Made by a program: the position numbers and the translations under genes | The notes under the pieces: generated by a model | Told to the model about the DNA's origin: nothing | Databases searched by the model: none | Seen by the model: the letters and a program-made list of their open reading frames with translations, nothing else | From: Acidobacteriaceae bacterium UBA1307 | Lineage (GTDB): Bacteria > Acidobacteriota > Terriglobia > Terriglobales > Acidobacteriaceae | DNA length: 29,963 nucleotides | Assembly: GCA_002307235.1 (NCBI GenBank) | Contig: DBTV01000045.1 | Span: 1 to 29,963, forward strand | Reading direction: 5' to 3' | In this document: positions 8,451 to 15,963 of the stretch, piece after piece | Numbering within the stretch: the first letter of the stretch is position 1 | Layout of the letters: each line of letters opens with the position of its first letter

Positions 8451-9359
8451 CTAATTCTCCGAAGGCTTGGTAACGCCATCAATGAATAAAACTTCGACAG
8501 GAGCCTTGCGCGAGGCGAGTTTGAGGCCGAGCTGCTCTTCGACGGCGGTGGGCAGCGTGGGTTTGTTGGCGGTGGCTGTGTCGCCGTTGTCCGGATCCCA
8601 TTCAAACGTGAAATCGTAGGGGCCGGTGAGTCCGGTCTGGTCCTGCACGAGCTGATGCAGTTGTTGCGTGAGGAAGGATGCGAATCCTTCCAGGGTGACG
8701 CGCGTGGCGATGAGTTTGCCATTATCGGCGTTCATGCTGGATCCGGCCGGATGCGTGCCCGGCTCGGTCGAGGCTGGCAGCGTGGGCGAGGCATGCAGTT
8801 TCGTGCCGTTTTTGGCGACTTCAAGTGCGATGACGGGTCTCTGCTCGGTGATCCAGTGCGTCTTGAGCGCGAATCGGTCGGCGAGCAGAGATTGCAGCAT
8901 CTTCCGCCGGACGAACTTTTGCGCGGCGGTATCGAGCACGGCGATCTGTTTGCCGAGTGCTTCGTCAGGCTTGGCGGCAATGGTAAAACGGTCTTCGGTG
9001 AGCCATGCCGGGCCGCCCTGAATGCGCGACTCATCGATGCCCCAGGCGAGTGAGAGCAGCAGGCGCGCGGTAACGCCCGAGGCGGTGAAGTCTCCATTGC
9101 GGTCACTGTGAATGCTGATCGAGACGTGATGCGGATCGTTGTCCTTGAGGGGATGAATCGAGGCAACATCATAGACTGCCTTGCGCATCAGTTCCTGTGC
9201 GGCGGGACTGAGTGGCTTGTCGGCGCTTTGCTGGGCCGAGGTCAGGGAGCCGGTCATCGCAGCACCAGCCGCTGCGCCGGCCGATTGTTGCGCCGTGGCG
9301 GTGAGAGTCGAGGCGAGCAGAAGTGCGGTGCAACTTGCAGGGATGAAGAAACGCGTCAT
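8451..9359 (-). CDS. Soil-associated TIGR03435-family protein, copy 1
   Basis: Exported protein of 302 residues, from a family abundant in Acidobacteriota and of unknown function. A signal peptide (FFIPASCTALLLASTLTATA) is at the N terminus, followed by an Ala/Ser/Gln-rich stretch. The family core starts near 66 with VASIHPLKDN. It continues through GGPAWLTEDRF, MLQSLLADRFALKTH and the closing VLFIDGVTKPSEN. The last motif (IDG or IDx, then PSEN) is shared with the two neighbouring paralogs. A GGGAG site lies about 6 bases before the ATG. It is 37 bases downstream of copy 2 and 42 bases upstream of the receptor gene. I can assign no enzymatic motif. The link to the receptor gene is positional. 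Confidence 0.9.
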   Translation of the reverse strand: MTRFFIPASCTALLLASTLTATAQQSAGAAAGAAMTGSLTSAQQSADKPLSPAAQELMRKAVYDVASIHPLKDNDPHHVSISIHSDRNGDFTASGVTARLLLSLAWGIDESRIQGGPAWLTEDRFTIAAKPDEALGKQIAVLDTAAQKFVRRKMLQSLLADRFALKTHWITEQRPVIALEVAKNGTKLHASPTLPASTEPGTHPAGSSMNADNGKLIATRVTLEGFASFLTQQLHQLVQDQTGLTGPYDFTFEWDPDNGDTATANKPTLPTAVEEQLGLKLASRKAPVEVLFIDGVTKPSEN

Positions 9360-9396
9360 GGAATCTCCCTCTGGGGTCTACGCAATTTCGTGTGTG

Positions 9397-10278
9397 TTAG
9401 TTCTCGGATGGCATCTGTGCCTGATCGATGACCAGAGTTTCGACTGTGCCTTTGCGCGGGACGAGCTTGAGCCCGAGTTGCTCTTCGAGTGCCGTGTAGA
9501 GCGAGGGCGCGTTGGCGTCGTCGCTGCTGGCCGCGTCGGCGGCGGTGTCGGGCCTCCAGTTCAAGTCGATGTCGTAGAGGTTTTTATCGCCGGTCTGGTT
9601 CTGCACCGTCTTCTGAAGAGGGAAGGTCAACAAGGAGGCCAGAGCGTCGAGCGAAGTGCCATGCGCTTTGAGCTTGCTGTCACTGATAATCGTCATACCG
9701 CCGGACTGTGCTTTCGTGGAATCAAGGGGCTTCAGCTTGATGCCGTCCTTGGCGATCTCGAGAGCAAGAATGTTTTTCTCTTCGCTTGCACGATGGGCCT
9801 TGAGTCCGAAACGCTCGGCAAGCAGAGCCTGCAACATGTGCTGGCTCACGAGTTTCTTCGTCTTTTTGTCCAACGCGGCGTAGGTGGCGGCGAACTCCTC
9901 GCTGGGCTTGGCTGTGATATTGAATCGCTGCGATTTGAGCCATGCCGGACCACCGTGCAACTGCGAGTTATCGCGCAGATTCCAGGCAGTGCAGAGGAGG
10001 GTTTCAAGCGTCATGGAGGTCACCGTGAGGGTGCCGTGATCGTTGAACTCGAAGCGCGATGTGATCTTTTGGCCGGGTAGGGGATTGAGATCCTTGTCCA
10101 CCTGGATGATGTTTTCCGAAGCGTTTTTGACCGGATGAATGGCGACGACCTCGTAGACGGCCGAGCGGAGCAGAGCGTCGTTGCTGGTTACGGCCGATTG
10201 CGCGTGGGCGAAGGGCGCGGCGAGAAGCAATGTGGCCAGCAGAAATGTGCTCGCACGAGGTCCATGAGGAAAAAACAT
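9397..10278 (-). CDS. Soil-associated TIGR03435-family protein, copy 2
   Basis: Exported protein of 293 residues with a signal peptide (STFLLATLLLAAPFAHA). It is a clear paralog of its neighbours: YEVVAIHPVKN opens the core near 42. GGPAWLKSQRFNITAKP, HMLQALLAERFGLKAH and ILALEIAKDGIKL follow, with VIDQAQMPSEN at the end. It resembles copy 1 more closely than the longer copy 3, which suggests a recent local duplication. AAGGAG lies 7 bases before the ATG. It is the first gene of the probable minus-strand operon that runs to 3250, because a terminator separates it from copy 3 upstream. Its promoter should lie in 10279-10483, but I could not pick a convincing -35/-10 pair there. Function unknown. 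Confidence 0.9.
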   Translation of the reverse strand: MFFPHGPRASTFLLATLLLAAPFAHAQSAVTSNDALLRSAVYEVVAIHPVKNASENIIQVDKDLNPLPGQKITSRFEFNDHGTLTVTSMTLETLLCTAWNLRDNSQLHGGPAWLKSQRFNITAKPSEEFAATYAALDKKTKKLVSQHMLQALLAERFGLKAHRASEEKNILALEIAKDGIKLKPLDSTKAQSGGMTIISDSKLKAHGTSLDALASLLTFPLQKTVQNQTGDKNLYDIDLNWRPDTAADAASSDDANAPSLYTALEEQLGLKLVPRKGTVETLVIDQAQMPSEN

Positions 10279-10483
10279 CGCAGAACTCCTTGAATAAATA
10301 GATTGAGGCAGAATCCGTGTAGCGCGCGTCTTGCCGTATCTATGCGTGAGAGAAGATTCTGTTGGGTGACTTACTAGTCTAGACGCAGAGGCATGGCTTT
10401 TGTGAGGGGAAAAAGCGAAAAATAACCTGCAGAATCGAGTGTCCGAATTCGCACAGCAAATGCATTCGATTGCGGACAGTGCG

Positions 10484-10514
10484 AAAAAATTGGGCCGCGG
10501 GAAGAGCGCGGCCC
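10484..10514 (-). terminator. Terminator of TIGR03435 copy 3 gene
   Basis: On the minus strand, an 8-bp GGGCCGCG/CGCGGCCC stem (10507-10514 with 10492-10499) and a 7-base loop are followed by AA and six T residues. It lies 7 bases past the stop codon of the gene ending at 10522, so that gene is probably transcribed separately from the four genes downstream. Confidence 0.88.
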
Positions 10515-10521
10515 GTTGGAT

Positions 10522-11676
10522 CTAGTTGGCTGAGGGCCTCTCGATCTTGTCGAGCACGAGAACATCAACTTCAGTTTTGGTGGCCTCAAGCTTGAGGCCG
10601 ATCTGTTCCTGAATGGCGGTGAACAGTGGCGGCGGCGCATCGGCGGCATCGGTTGGTGGTGGAACCTTGACGCCCATGGCGCTGAACTGCGATTCGTCGG
10701 GTGTCCACTTCAGCAGAAAATTCCAACGGCCTGCGAGCTTGGTCTGGTCGACGACCGGCCGGTCGAGCACTGCCGACTGGAAAAGTTCAGCCAGATCCTG
10801 CATCGTGGCGCTGCGCACCGTGAGCACGCCGAGCTTGGTGAAGAACAGAGCGGGCAGGGCATCGGGAGCGGCGTTGCTTTGGCTCATCTTGGGGCCGTCC
10901 TTGGAAGTGGTGATTACATAGGCTGCAAGCGTGCGTGGCTCTTTGTGGAAGGTGAGTCCAAAGCGCTCGGTGAGCAGCTTGCGCAGCATGGCGCGCAGTT
11001 GCTTGGTGCTGGGCGTGCCGGGTACATCGGGCTGGCCTTCAATGTCGAACTTGTCGCTCTCGATCCATGAGGGACCACCTACGATTTGCTTTGAATGCAC
11101 GCCGTAGGCAAAGGTGATGAGATCGTTGACCGTGGTGTTGATGGTGATGACCTTGGTTCCGCGTACGGTGAACAGCTTGCCGGGGGTATTGGGTCGGCTG
11201 GGCTTCACGGTGGCAACCTCGAAGCTTGGGTCGGCCTTGGGGTCCATCGGAGGAAGTTTTTTGGGCGGCTCGGGAATCGTCCATAGCGTGGCGGGCGTGG
11301 TGCGTTCCAGCAGCAGCGGCAGCGTGTTGTCACTCTGCTTCCAGGTGCCGGAGAGCGACTTGCCGTCGGAGGAGAGTTTGGCTTCGTAATTGCCGTCGAT
11401 CATATCGATCTTGATGGCGAGTGCGCCATCGGCAAAGGCTGTGGAAGTGGCTGGCAGGGTTCCACCCTGATCAATGCTGTAGAAGGTCGATTTGAGTCCG
11501 TGTGCGGGATCTTTTTCGATCTTGAGCACCAGACGAAGATCCTTGCCGACTTGCGGAATGTGGAGCGTGCCCTGCCAGGTATCGGCTACGTCGTGGGGGC
11601 CTGTCTGTGCCAGCGCCAATATGGGCGTGAGCACAATCGCGGCGGAAAGTGTGCAGAGACGTTCGATGCGAAGCAT
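10522..11676 (-). CDS. TIGR03435-family protein with extra N-terminal beta domain, copy 3
   Basis: Exported protein of 384 residues, about 85 longer than its neighbours. After a signal peptide (1-23) there is an additional domain at about 31-126. Its features include DTWQGTLHI, LRLVLKI, YSIDQGGTLP, GNYEAKLSSDG and SLSGTWKQ, then LPLLLERT. From memory, this pattern resembles beta-rich modules that precede alpha/beta hydrolases in Acidobacteriota. A Pro/Lys-rich linker (about 133-149) leads into the TIGR03435 core: FEVATVKPS, GGPSWIESDKFDIEG, MLRKLLTERFGLTFH and a terminal LDKIERPSAN. A GGAAG ribosome site lies 6 bases before the ATG. The gene is divergent from the citramalate synthase gene and ends in its own terminator, so it is likely monocistronic. 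Function unknown. The domain fusion might hint at ligand or peptidoglycan-side binding, but that is speculation. Confidence 0.9.
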   Translation of the reverse strand: MLRIERLCTLSAAIVLTPILALAQTGPHDVADTWQGTLHIPQVGKDLRLVLKIEKDPAHGLKSTFYSIDQGGTLPATSTAFADGALAIKIDMIDGNYEAKLSSDGKSLSGTWKQSDNTLPLLLERTTPATLWTIPEPPKKLPPMDPKADPSFEVATVKPSRPNTPGKLFTVRGTKVITINTTVNDLITFAYGVHSKQIVGGPSWIESDKFDIEGQPDVPGTPSTKQLRAMLRKLLTERFGLTFHKEPRTLAAYVITTSKDGPKMSQSNAAPDALPALFFTKLGVLTVRSATMQDLAELFQSAVLDRPVVDQTKLAGRWNFLLKWTPDESQFSAMGVKVPPPTDAADAPPPLFTAIQEQIGLKLEATKTEVDVLVLDKIERPSAN

Positions 11677-11704
11677 GAAAACTTCCTTTCCGTGTGATGC
11701 GTGT

Positions 11705-11722
11705 GCTGGGAAATATCCCAGC
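11705..11722. promoter_or_regulatory. Perfect hairpin in 5' region of TIGR03435 copy 3
   Basis: GCTGGGA-AATA-TCCCAGC is a perfect 7-bp inverted repeat with a 4-base loop. It lies 28 bases upstream of the copy 3 start and just beyond its ribosome site. It could be an operator or a 5'-UTR stem. There is no T-run, so it is not a terminator. Confidence 0.4.
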
Positions 11723-11829
11723 CGAAAAATTCGCCATGAAACAATAGCTACGGAACGTTGCCTTGCATTGTTGCAGATTGGCGTCGGGGATTTCCCGGTT
11801 TTTTAAAGAAAATGCGTGAGACAAAGACA

Positions 11830-11857
11830 AAAGCCTTACGCAAGAAGCGAAGGTTTT
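11830..11857 (+). promoter_or_regulatory. Hairpin with T-run in cimA leader (possible attenuator)
   Basis: An 11-bp stem forms from AAAGCCTT with AAGGTTTT (one G-U pair), a one-base bulge, and CGC with GCG around a 5-base loop. The T residues of the right arm end it. It is 81 bases before the cimA ATG. It might work as a weak terminator or attenuator. No T-box motif is visible. Confidence 0.3.
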
Positions 11858-11938
11858 CCTCGAACGGCAAATGGCCACGCCCGCTATGATGAACAACAAC
11901 GCTTTTATTGATGGGCTGGCCATGGGAACGGAAGAACG

Positions 11939-13570
11939 ATGACACAGAAAAGAATCATTGAATTATTCGATACAAGTTTGCGCGACGGGTTGCAGCAGCC
12001 GAATCTGGAAATCTCCGTGCCCAATGCGGTGCTGTTGTTGCGTCGCATGGCAGGCTTCGGTGTGGGCATGGCCGAGATCGGCTTTGCCGGTGCGAACCAG
12101 TTTGTCGCTGATCTTGCCGCCGCGCTGGCGCATGTGGATACCGGCACGATGAAGCTGGCCTTGTTCGGGCGCACGCGGGGCAGGGGCGCGCGCGTTGCCG
12201 ACTGGGCCGATGCGCGATTCATGATCGAGCACAAGGCGCGCATTCCGGTCGCGGTCATCGTCCTCAAGTCGCGTCTGCTCGATGTGGAGCGTTCGCTTGA
12301 AACCGCGCCCGAAGAGAATCTGCGCATGGCAGCCGAAACGATTGCCTATCTGCAAGACGCGGGGCTCGAGGTGGTCGTCGATCTTGAACATGCGCTCGAT
12401 GCACACAGGGGGCGTCGCGAATGCGGCGTTGCCTGCGAGGAGGATTTTGCCGCGCGCAGCCGTGAGTATTTCGCGCAGGTGATCGATCAATGCGTGGTGC
12501 AGAAGGTGAGTCGCATCGCTCTTTGCGACACCAATGGCGGATCAAATCCTGAGGATGTTTTTGCGCTGTTCTCCGAATTGACAACAAAATATCCGCAGGC
12601 AAAGTTTGGTTTTCATGGGCACACCGATCGGGGTCTGGGCATTGCCAATAGTCGCGCGGCGATTTTGGCAGGTGCGGCGCAGGTGCAGGGCACGCTGATC
12701 GGCACCGGCGAGCGCTGCGGCAATGTGAACTTGACCACGCTGGTGGGCGCGATGCAGTTGCGCGGCGAGGCGGAGTTTGTTCCTGAAGAAAATCTTGAGA
12801 AGCTGACCGAGTTAGCGCAATCGAGTTATGCGGCCTTTGGTCTGGAGACGCCGCACAGTGCGCCGATGGTGGGTGCGGGGGCCTTTGGCACCTGGGCCGG
12901 CATGCACGGGTCGAGCGAGCGCAAGAATCCGGGCGCCTATCTGTGGTGTGATCCGGCGCGCATCGGTGCCAGTCCGGTGATTGGCGTCAATGCGCAGTCG
13001 GGTCGCGCCAACGTTCTTCTGCTCTCCAAAACGCTAGGCCTTGAACTGACCTCCGAGCAGGCGCAGACGTTGATCGATACGAATCAGGCGCTGATCGACG
13101 GCGGTGCTTTTACGGTGAGCGAGGTCAGCTTCCGATTGGCCTGCATGCGCGTGCTGGGCCGCTTGCGCGAGCGTTTCGCGGTCAAGAGCTGGCGCGTGAT
13201 CGACGAGTCGGATGAGACTGGCGACCGCTACGTGCAGGCCTCGGTGTTGCTGACGCACGAAGATGGCGCGGTGGTGACGACGCGGGCCGAGGGCGCGGGC
13301 CCGGTCGACGCGCTGACGCGCGCTCTGCGGCAGGAGTTGGTCAAGCACTCGCCCGAGATTGCGCACATGCGCCTTGGCACCTTCACCGTTGCCGCCATCG
13401 ATGTCTCCGCGCAGGATACGGCCGCGCACGTACGCGTCACGGTCAGCTTCAAGGCCGATGGGCACGAGCCATGGGTGACGGCGGGTGTGAGCAGCGATTT
13501 GAACCAGGCGGCGATGCTGGCGATTATCGACGGCTTCCACTATTGGTTGCTTGAGGCTCAGCGAAGTTAG
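11939..13570 (+). CDS. cimA: Citramalate synthase-like DRE-TIM metallolyase with LeuA dimer domain
   Basis: Likely condenses pyruvate with acetyl-CoA to (R)-citramalate, the first step of a threonine-independent isoleucine route. The N-terminal DTSLRDG at 11-17 matches the DRE-TIM signature. CDTNGG at 196-201 is typical of CimA, where isopropylmalate synthases differ. HGHTD at 226-230 and GTGERCGNVNL at 255-265 supply the expected metal and substrate residues (Asp11, His226, His228, Asn262). The C-terminal part, from about 400 to 543, fits the LeuA allosteric/dimerisation domain. Total length of 543 is normal for CimA. A GGAAG site lies about 5 bases before the ATG. Motifs are slightly diverged (DGLQ rather than DGAQ or DGEQ, HGHTD rather than HAHND), so another acyl-CoA/2-oxoacid condensation is possible. 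It is convergent with the hydratase gene, and no other branched-chain gene is adjacent. Confidence 0.82.
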   Translation: MTQKRIIELFDTSLRDGLQQPNLEISVPNAVLLLRRMAGFGVGMAEIGFAGANQFVADLAAALAHVDTGTMKLALFGRTRGRGARVADWADARFMIEHKARIPVAVIVLKSRLLDVERSLETAPEENLRMAAETIAYLQDAGLEVVVDLEHALDAHRGRRECGVACEEDFAARSREYFAQVIDQCVVQKVSRIALCDTNGGSNPEDVFALFSELTTKYPQAKFGFHGHTDRGLGIANSRAAILAGAAQVQGTLIGTGERCGNVNLTTLVGAMQLRGEAEFVPEENLEKLTELAQSSYAAFGLETPHSAPMVGAGAFGTWAGMHGSSERKNPGAYLWCDPARIGASPVIGVNAQSGRANVLLLSKTLGLELTSEQAQTLIDTNQALIDGGAFTVSEVSFRLACMRVLGRLRERFAVKSWRVIDESDETGDRYVQASVLLTHEDGAVVTTRAEGAGPVDALTRALRQELVKHSPEIAHMRLGTFTVAAIDVSAQDTAAHVRVTVSFKADGHEPWVTAGVSSDLNQAAMLAIIDGFHYWLLEAQRS

Positions 13571-13601
13571 TTGAATAGTTATGCCGACTTACTCACTCAA
13601 T

Positions 13602-13659
13602 CCGTCAAAAAGAAGAGCGGTTGCCCACCCGTGGCGACCGCTCTTCTTCTTTTTGTGAC
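13602..13659. terminator. Bidirectional terminator between cimA and hydratase gene
   Basis: A long imperfect inverted repeat. The core stem AGAAGAGCGGT (13611-13621) pairs with ACCGCTCTTCT (13637-13647), flanked by AAAAA on the left and TTTTT on the right. The outer GTCA/TGAC bases also pair. It sits between converging genes and ends 5 bases before the hydratase stop codon. Confidence 0.88.
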
Positions 13660-13663
13660 GGTT

Positions 13664-14452
13664 TTATGCGAAGCGCAGCAAGGCATTGCCGACGCGCGTA
13701 AAGCCGATCTCAACGCTTTGACCGGCGGTGGCAAAGGTATTGCCGGTCCAACTGCCGGTGGTGACCCAGCTTCCTTTTTCAAGGCCGCCGGTGCGGGTCG
13801 CGCCCTCGTTGGCGAGGTAGACGAGCATGCGCAGCAGATCGGTTCCGGCGCTGTTCGAAGCGGTGCGACGCACCTGCTCGACGCCGTCGATGGCGAGTGT
13901 CACCGTCTCTTGCGCAAAGTCGATGGATTGCCAGTTGGCGACGGCCGGTCCGTAGATGAAGCCGCCATGCACGCCGAGGTCGGCCATGGAGGCGAGCTTG
14001 GGTGCCTCGGCCGGAACCGGAAAGGCCGACTCCAGTTCTTCAATCGCCGGGTGGCAGCTTTCAATGGCGTCGATCACCTCTTCGCGCGTGTAGGGCGTCG
14101 GGCGCGGCGGCAGAGGCTTGCCGAAAAGAAAGGCAACCTCGGCCTCGAGGCCACGCAAACGGTGACGCGGTTCGCCAAGGCGAGCGCCGCTCGGCGCGAT
14201 CCATGCGGCGATCATGGGGCCAAAACCCGGCGTCGCATCGGGCGCGGGGGCGCCGATCTTCCAGGCTCGTGCGGGCACGCTGCCCTTCGGCTCCAGCGTG
14301 GCGGCCATCGCGTCCTGCACAAAGACGGCCTCTTCAGCCGAGGATGGCGTCAGATTCTCGGCAAGCGCGGTGAGTGGCGTAGCGGTGCGACGGGCTTCGA
14401 GAAAAAGCTCGGCGATGCGGCGAAGTTCGGCGATGCGATGTGGAGCAATCAT
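13664..14452 (-). CDS. 2-keto-4-pentenoate hydratase-like protein (FAH superfamily)
   Basis: Cytoplasmic metal-dependent enzyme of the fumarylacetoacetate hydrolase superfamily, closest in layout to MhpD-type 2-keto-4-pentenoate hydratases and 4-oxalocrotonate decarboxylases. Metal-ligand candidates are Glu103 and Glu105 in GLEAEVAF and a Glu in AIEELESAF (near 138-141). ARAWKIGAP and ADLGVHGGFIYGP match conserved positions. With the ATG at 14452 the protein is 262 residues, normal for the family. An in-frame ATG at 14503 would add 17 residues with no family similarity. GGAAG lies just before 14452, rather close. No other aromatic meta-cleavage gene is in the window, so the physiological substrate is open. 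It is divergent from the oxoacid:ferredoxin oxidoreductase operon. Confidence 0.8.
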   Translation of the reverse strand: MIAPHRIAELRRIAELFLEARRTATPLTALAENLTPSSAEEAVFVQDAMAATLEPKGSVPARAWKIGAPAPDATPGFGPMIAAWIAPSGARLGEPRHRLRGLEAEVAFLFGKPLPPRPTPYTREEVIDAIESCHPAIEELESAFPVPAEAPKLASMADLGVHGGFIYGPAVANWQSIDFAQETVTLAIDGVEQVRRTASNSAGTDLLRMLVYLANEGATRTGGLEKGSWVTTGSWTGNTFATAGQSVEIGFTRVGNALLRFA

Positions 14453-14531
14453 AGCTTCCAGTGTGACGCATCGTGCATGACTTTGTCTCGTGTTCGGGCG
14501 CATGCGGCTCGGGATACGAAAGATTTTCTGG

Positions 14532-14547
14532 AGTGACGCGCGTCACA
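14532..14547. promoter_or_regulatory. CRP/FNR-type dyad upstream of the oxoacid:ferredoxin oxidoreductase operon
   Basis: AGTGA-CGCGCG-TCACA matches the TGTGA-N6-TCACA consensus of the CRP/FNR superfamily at 9 of 10 defined bases. It contains a perfect 14-base palindrome at 14533-14546. It lies in the divergent gap, 100 bases before the ferredoxin start and 79 bases from the hydratase start, so it could serve either promoter. The regulator is not encoded here. Confidence 0.5.
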
Positions 14548-14647
14548 GCCTGTGCCGTTGCCAGGGGCAAAAATAACGCGGGTTCCGGGCTCTGCTTCTC
14601 CCCGTGGACGGGGCTGTGTGCAGAGCAGAAAGGGCACGCTGCGGTTC

Positions 14648-14914
14648 ATGGAAAGCCACGAGAAAAGAGATCGAGGCCAGGTGCGGATCGACGAGAACGA
14701 GTGCAAGGGGTGCGGGCTGTGCGTCGAGGCTTGCCCCACGCATTTGCTCGCGATGGGCGAAGGGTTGAATCACTATGGCTACCGCACGGCGCAATTTGCT
14801 GGCTCTGGTTGCACGGCCTGCGGACTTTGCTACGCGGCCTGCCCGGAGCCGGGCGCAATCACCGTCTACCGGTGCGTGGTCGCCGAAGGAGTGCTATGCG
14901 CAAGCAACGGATGA
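14648..14914 (+). CDS. korD: 2x[4Fe-4S] ferredoxin subunit of 2-oxoacid:ferredoxin oxidoreductase
   Basis: Small iron-sulfur electron-transfer subunit (delta type) of 88 residues. Two bacterial ferredoxin motifs are complete: CKGCGLCVEACP (Cys19, 22, 25, 29) and CTACGLCYAACP (Cys55, 58, 61, 65). Each binds one [4Fe-4S] cluster. The ATG at 14648 is chosen because the ferredoxin fold starts soon after it. An in-frame ATG at 14552 would add 32 residues of unconserved, Arg/Gly/Pro-rich sequence. The ribosome site is weak (AAAGGG about 11 bases away). Its stop overlaps the start of the alpha-subunit gene by 19 bases, which indicates tight coupling. It probably takes electrons from the catalytic subunits and passes them to soluble ferredoxin or, given the neighbourhood, possibly to the NuoEFG-less complex I (inference). 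Confidence 0.9.
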   Translation: MESHEKRDRGQVRIDENECKGCGLCVEACPTHLLAMGEGLNHYGYRTAQFAGSGCTACGLCYAACPEPGAITVYRCVVAEGVLCASNG

Positions 14915-15963
14915 AAGGCAACGAGGCCATCGTCAAGGCTGCGATTCTGGCCGGTTGCCGCGCCTTTTATGGCTACCCGATCACCCCGGCCAGCGAGATT
15001 GCCGAATCGGCCGCCGAACTGTTTCCGCGTACCGGTGGCGTCTTTGTGCAGGCGGAGAGCGAGGTGGCCGCAATCAACATGATCTATGGCGCGGCCTCGA
15101 CCGGCGTGCGCGCCATGACGGCCTCGAGCGGTCCGGGGATCAGTCTGATGCAGGAAGGCATCAGCTATCTGGCCGGAGCCGAGCTGCCCTGCGTCATCGC
15201 CGACATTACGCGCGGCGGTCCGGGCCTTGGCAACATCGGTGCCGAGCAGGGCGACTATCACCAGGTGGTGAAGGGCGGTGGCCATGGCAACTATCGTACG
15301 CTGGTGCTCGCGCCCGATTCGGTGCAGGAGATGGCGGACCTGACCACGCTGGCCTTCGATCTGGCCGACCGCTATCGCAATCCGGTCTTCGTGCTGGCCG
15401 ATGGATTCATCGGGCAGATGATGGAGCCGGTCGCCTTTGCGCAGAAAGCGAGATTGCCCGAGCCACCCGCATGGGCTGTGCAGGGAACGGCAGCCACGCG
15501 CGGCAATGTGACCAACTCGCTGCAACTTGATTTTGAAAAGATGGAAGCCTTCCAGCACCATCTTGAGGCCAAGTATCGCAGGGCCGAGCAGGAGGAGACG
15601 CGATTTGAAGAGGTGGCGCTCGACGATGCGGAACTGGTGCTTGTCGGTTACGGCATTCTCGGCCGCATTCTCAAGGCGGTGGTCGCCGAGGCGCGCACAG
15701 AAGGGATCAAGGTTGGCCTGCTGCGGCCCATCACGCTCTATCCTTTTCCGACGCGACGGCTCGAAGCGTTGGCGCGGCAGGCGCATCGCTTTGCCGTAGT
15801 CGAGATGAGCAACGGGCAGTTGCGCGATGACGTGCGGCTGGCCGTCAATGGTGCGCGGCCGGTCGAGTTTCTGAGCCGCGTTGGCGGCAATGTGCCCTCG
15901 CACCACGAGGTGCTGGCGTTTGTGAAGAGCCTCATGCATGCAAAGGAGCTGGCTCATGTCTAG
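14896..15963 (+). CDS. korA: 2-oxoacid:ferredoxin oxidoreductase alpha subunit (KorA/VorB type)
   Basis: Alpha subunit, 355 residues, of a thiamine-diphosphate 2-oxoacid:ferredoxin oxidoreductase. This enzyme family converts a 2-oxoacid plus CoA to acyl-CoA, CO2 and reduced ferredoxin. The opening KGNEAIVKAAILAGCRAFYGYPITP carries the conserved YPITP motif (27-31). TASSGPGISLMQEGISYLAGAELP (75-98) contains the typical substrate-pocket region. The C-terminal part, about 245-355, fits the pyrimidine-binding-associated domain II (LVGYGILGRIL, PITLYPFP). The start at 14896 has AAGGAG five bases before it. The opening also resembles VorB, so branched-chain 2-oxoacids are as possible as 2-oxoglutarate. 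It overlaps the ferredoxin gene upstream by 19 bases and the beta-gamma gene downstream by 8. Confidence 0.9.
   Translation: MRKQRMKGNEAIVKAAILAGCRAFYGYPITPASEIAESAAELFPRTGGVFVQAESEVAAINMIYGAASTGVRAMTASSGPGISLMQEGISYLAGAELPCVIADITRGGPGLGNIGAEQGDYHQVVKGGGHGNYRTLVLAPDSVQEMADLTTLAFDLADRYRNPVFVLADGFIGQMMEPVAFAQKARLPEPPAWAVQGTAATRGNVTNSLQLDFEKMEAFQHHLEAKYRRAEQEETRFEEVALDDAELVLVGYGILGRILKAVVAEARTEGIKVGLLRPITLYPFPTRRLEALARQAHRFAVVEMSNGQLRDDVRLAVNGARPVEFLSRVGGNVPSHHEVLAFVKSLMHAKELAHV

Noticed and set aside
11783..11805. CGGG-GATTT-CCCG followed by T residues as a terminator on the plus strand
   Set aside because: The stem is only four base pairs and no gene ends upstream on that strand.
11677..11938. 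T-box riboswitch before the citramalate synthase gene
   Set aside because: I looked for the conserved T-box sequence and the specifier-loop layout and found neither.
14552..14647. Upstream ATG for the ferredoxin subunit
   Set aside because: It would add 32 residues unlike any ferredoxin. The start at 14648 begins shortly before the conserved fold.
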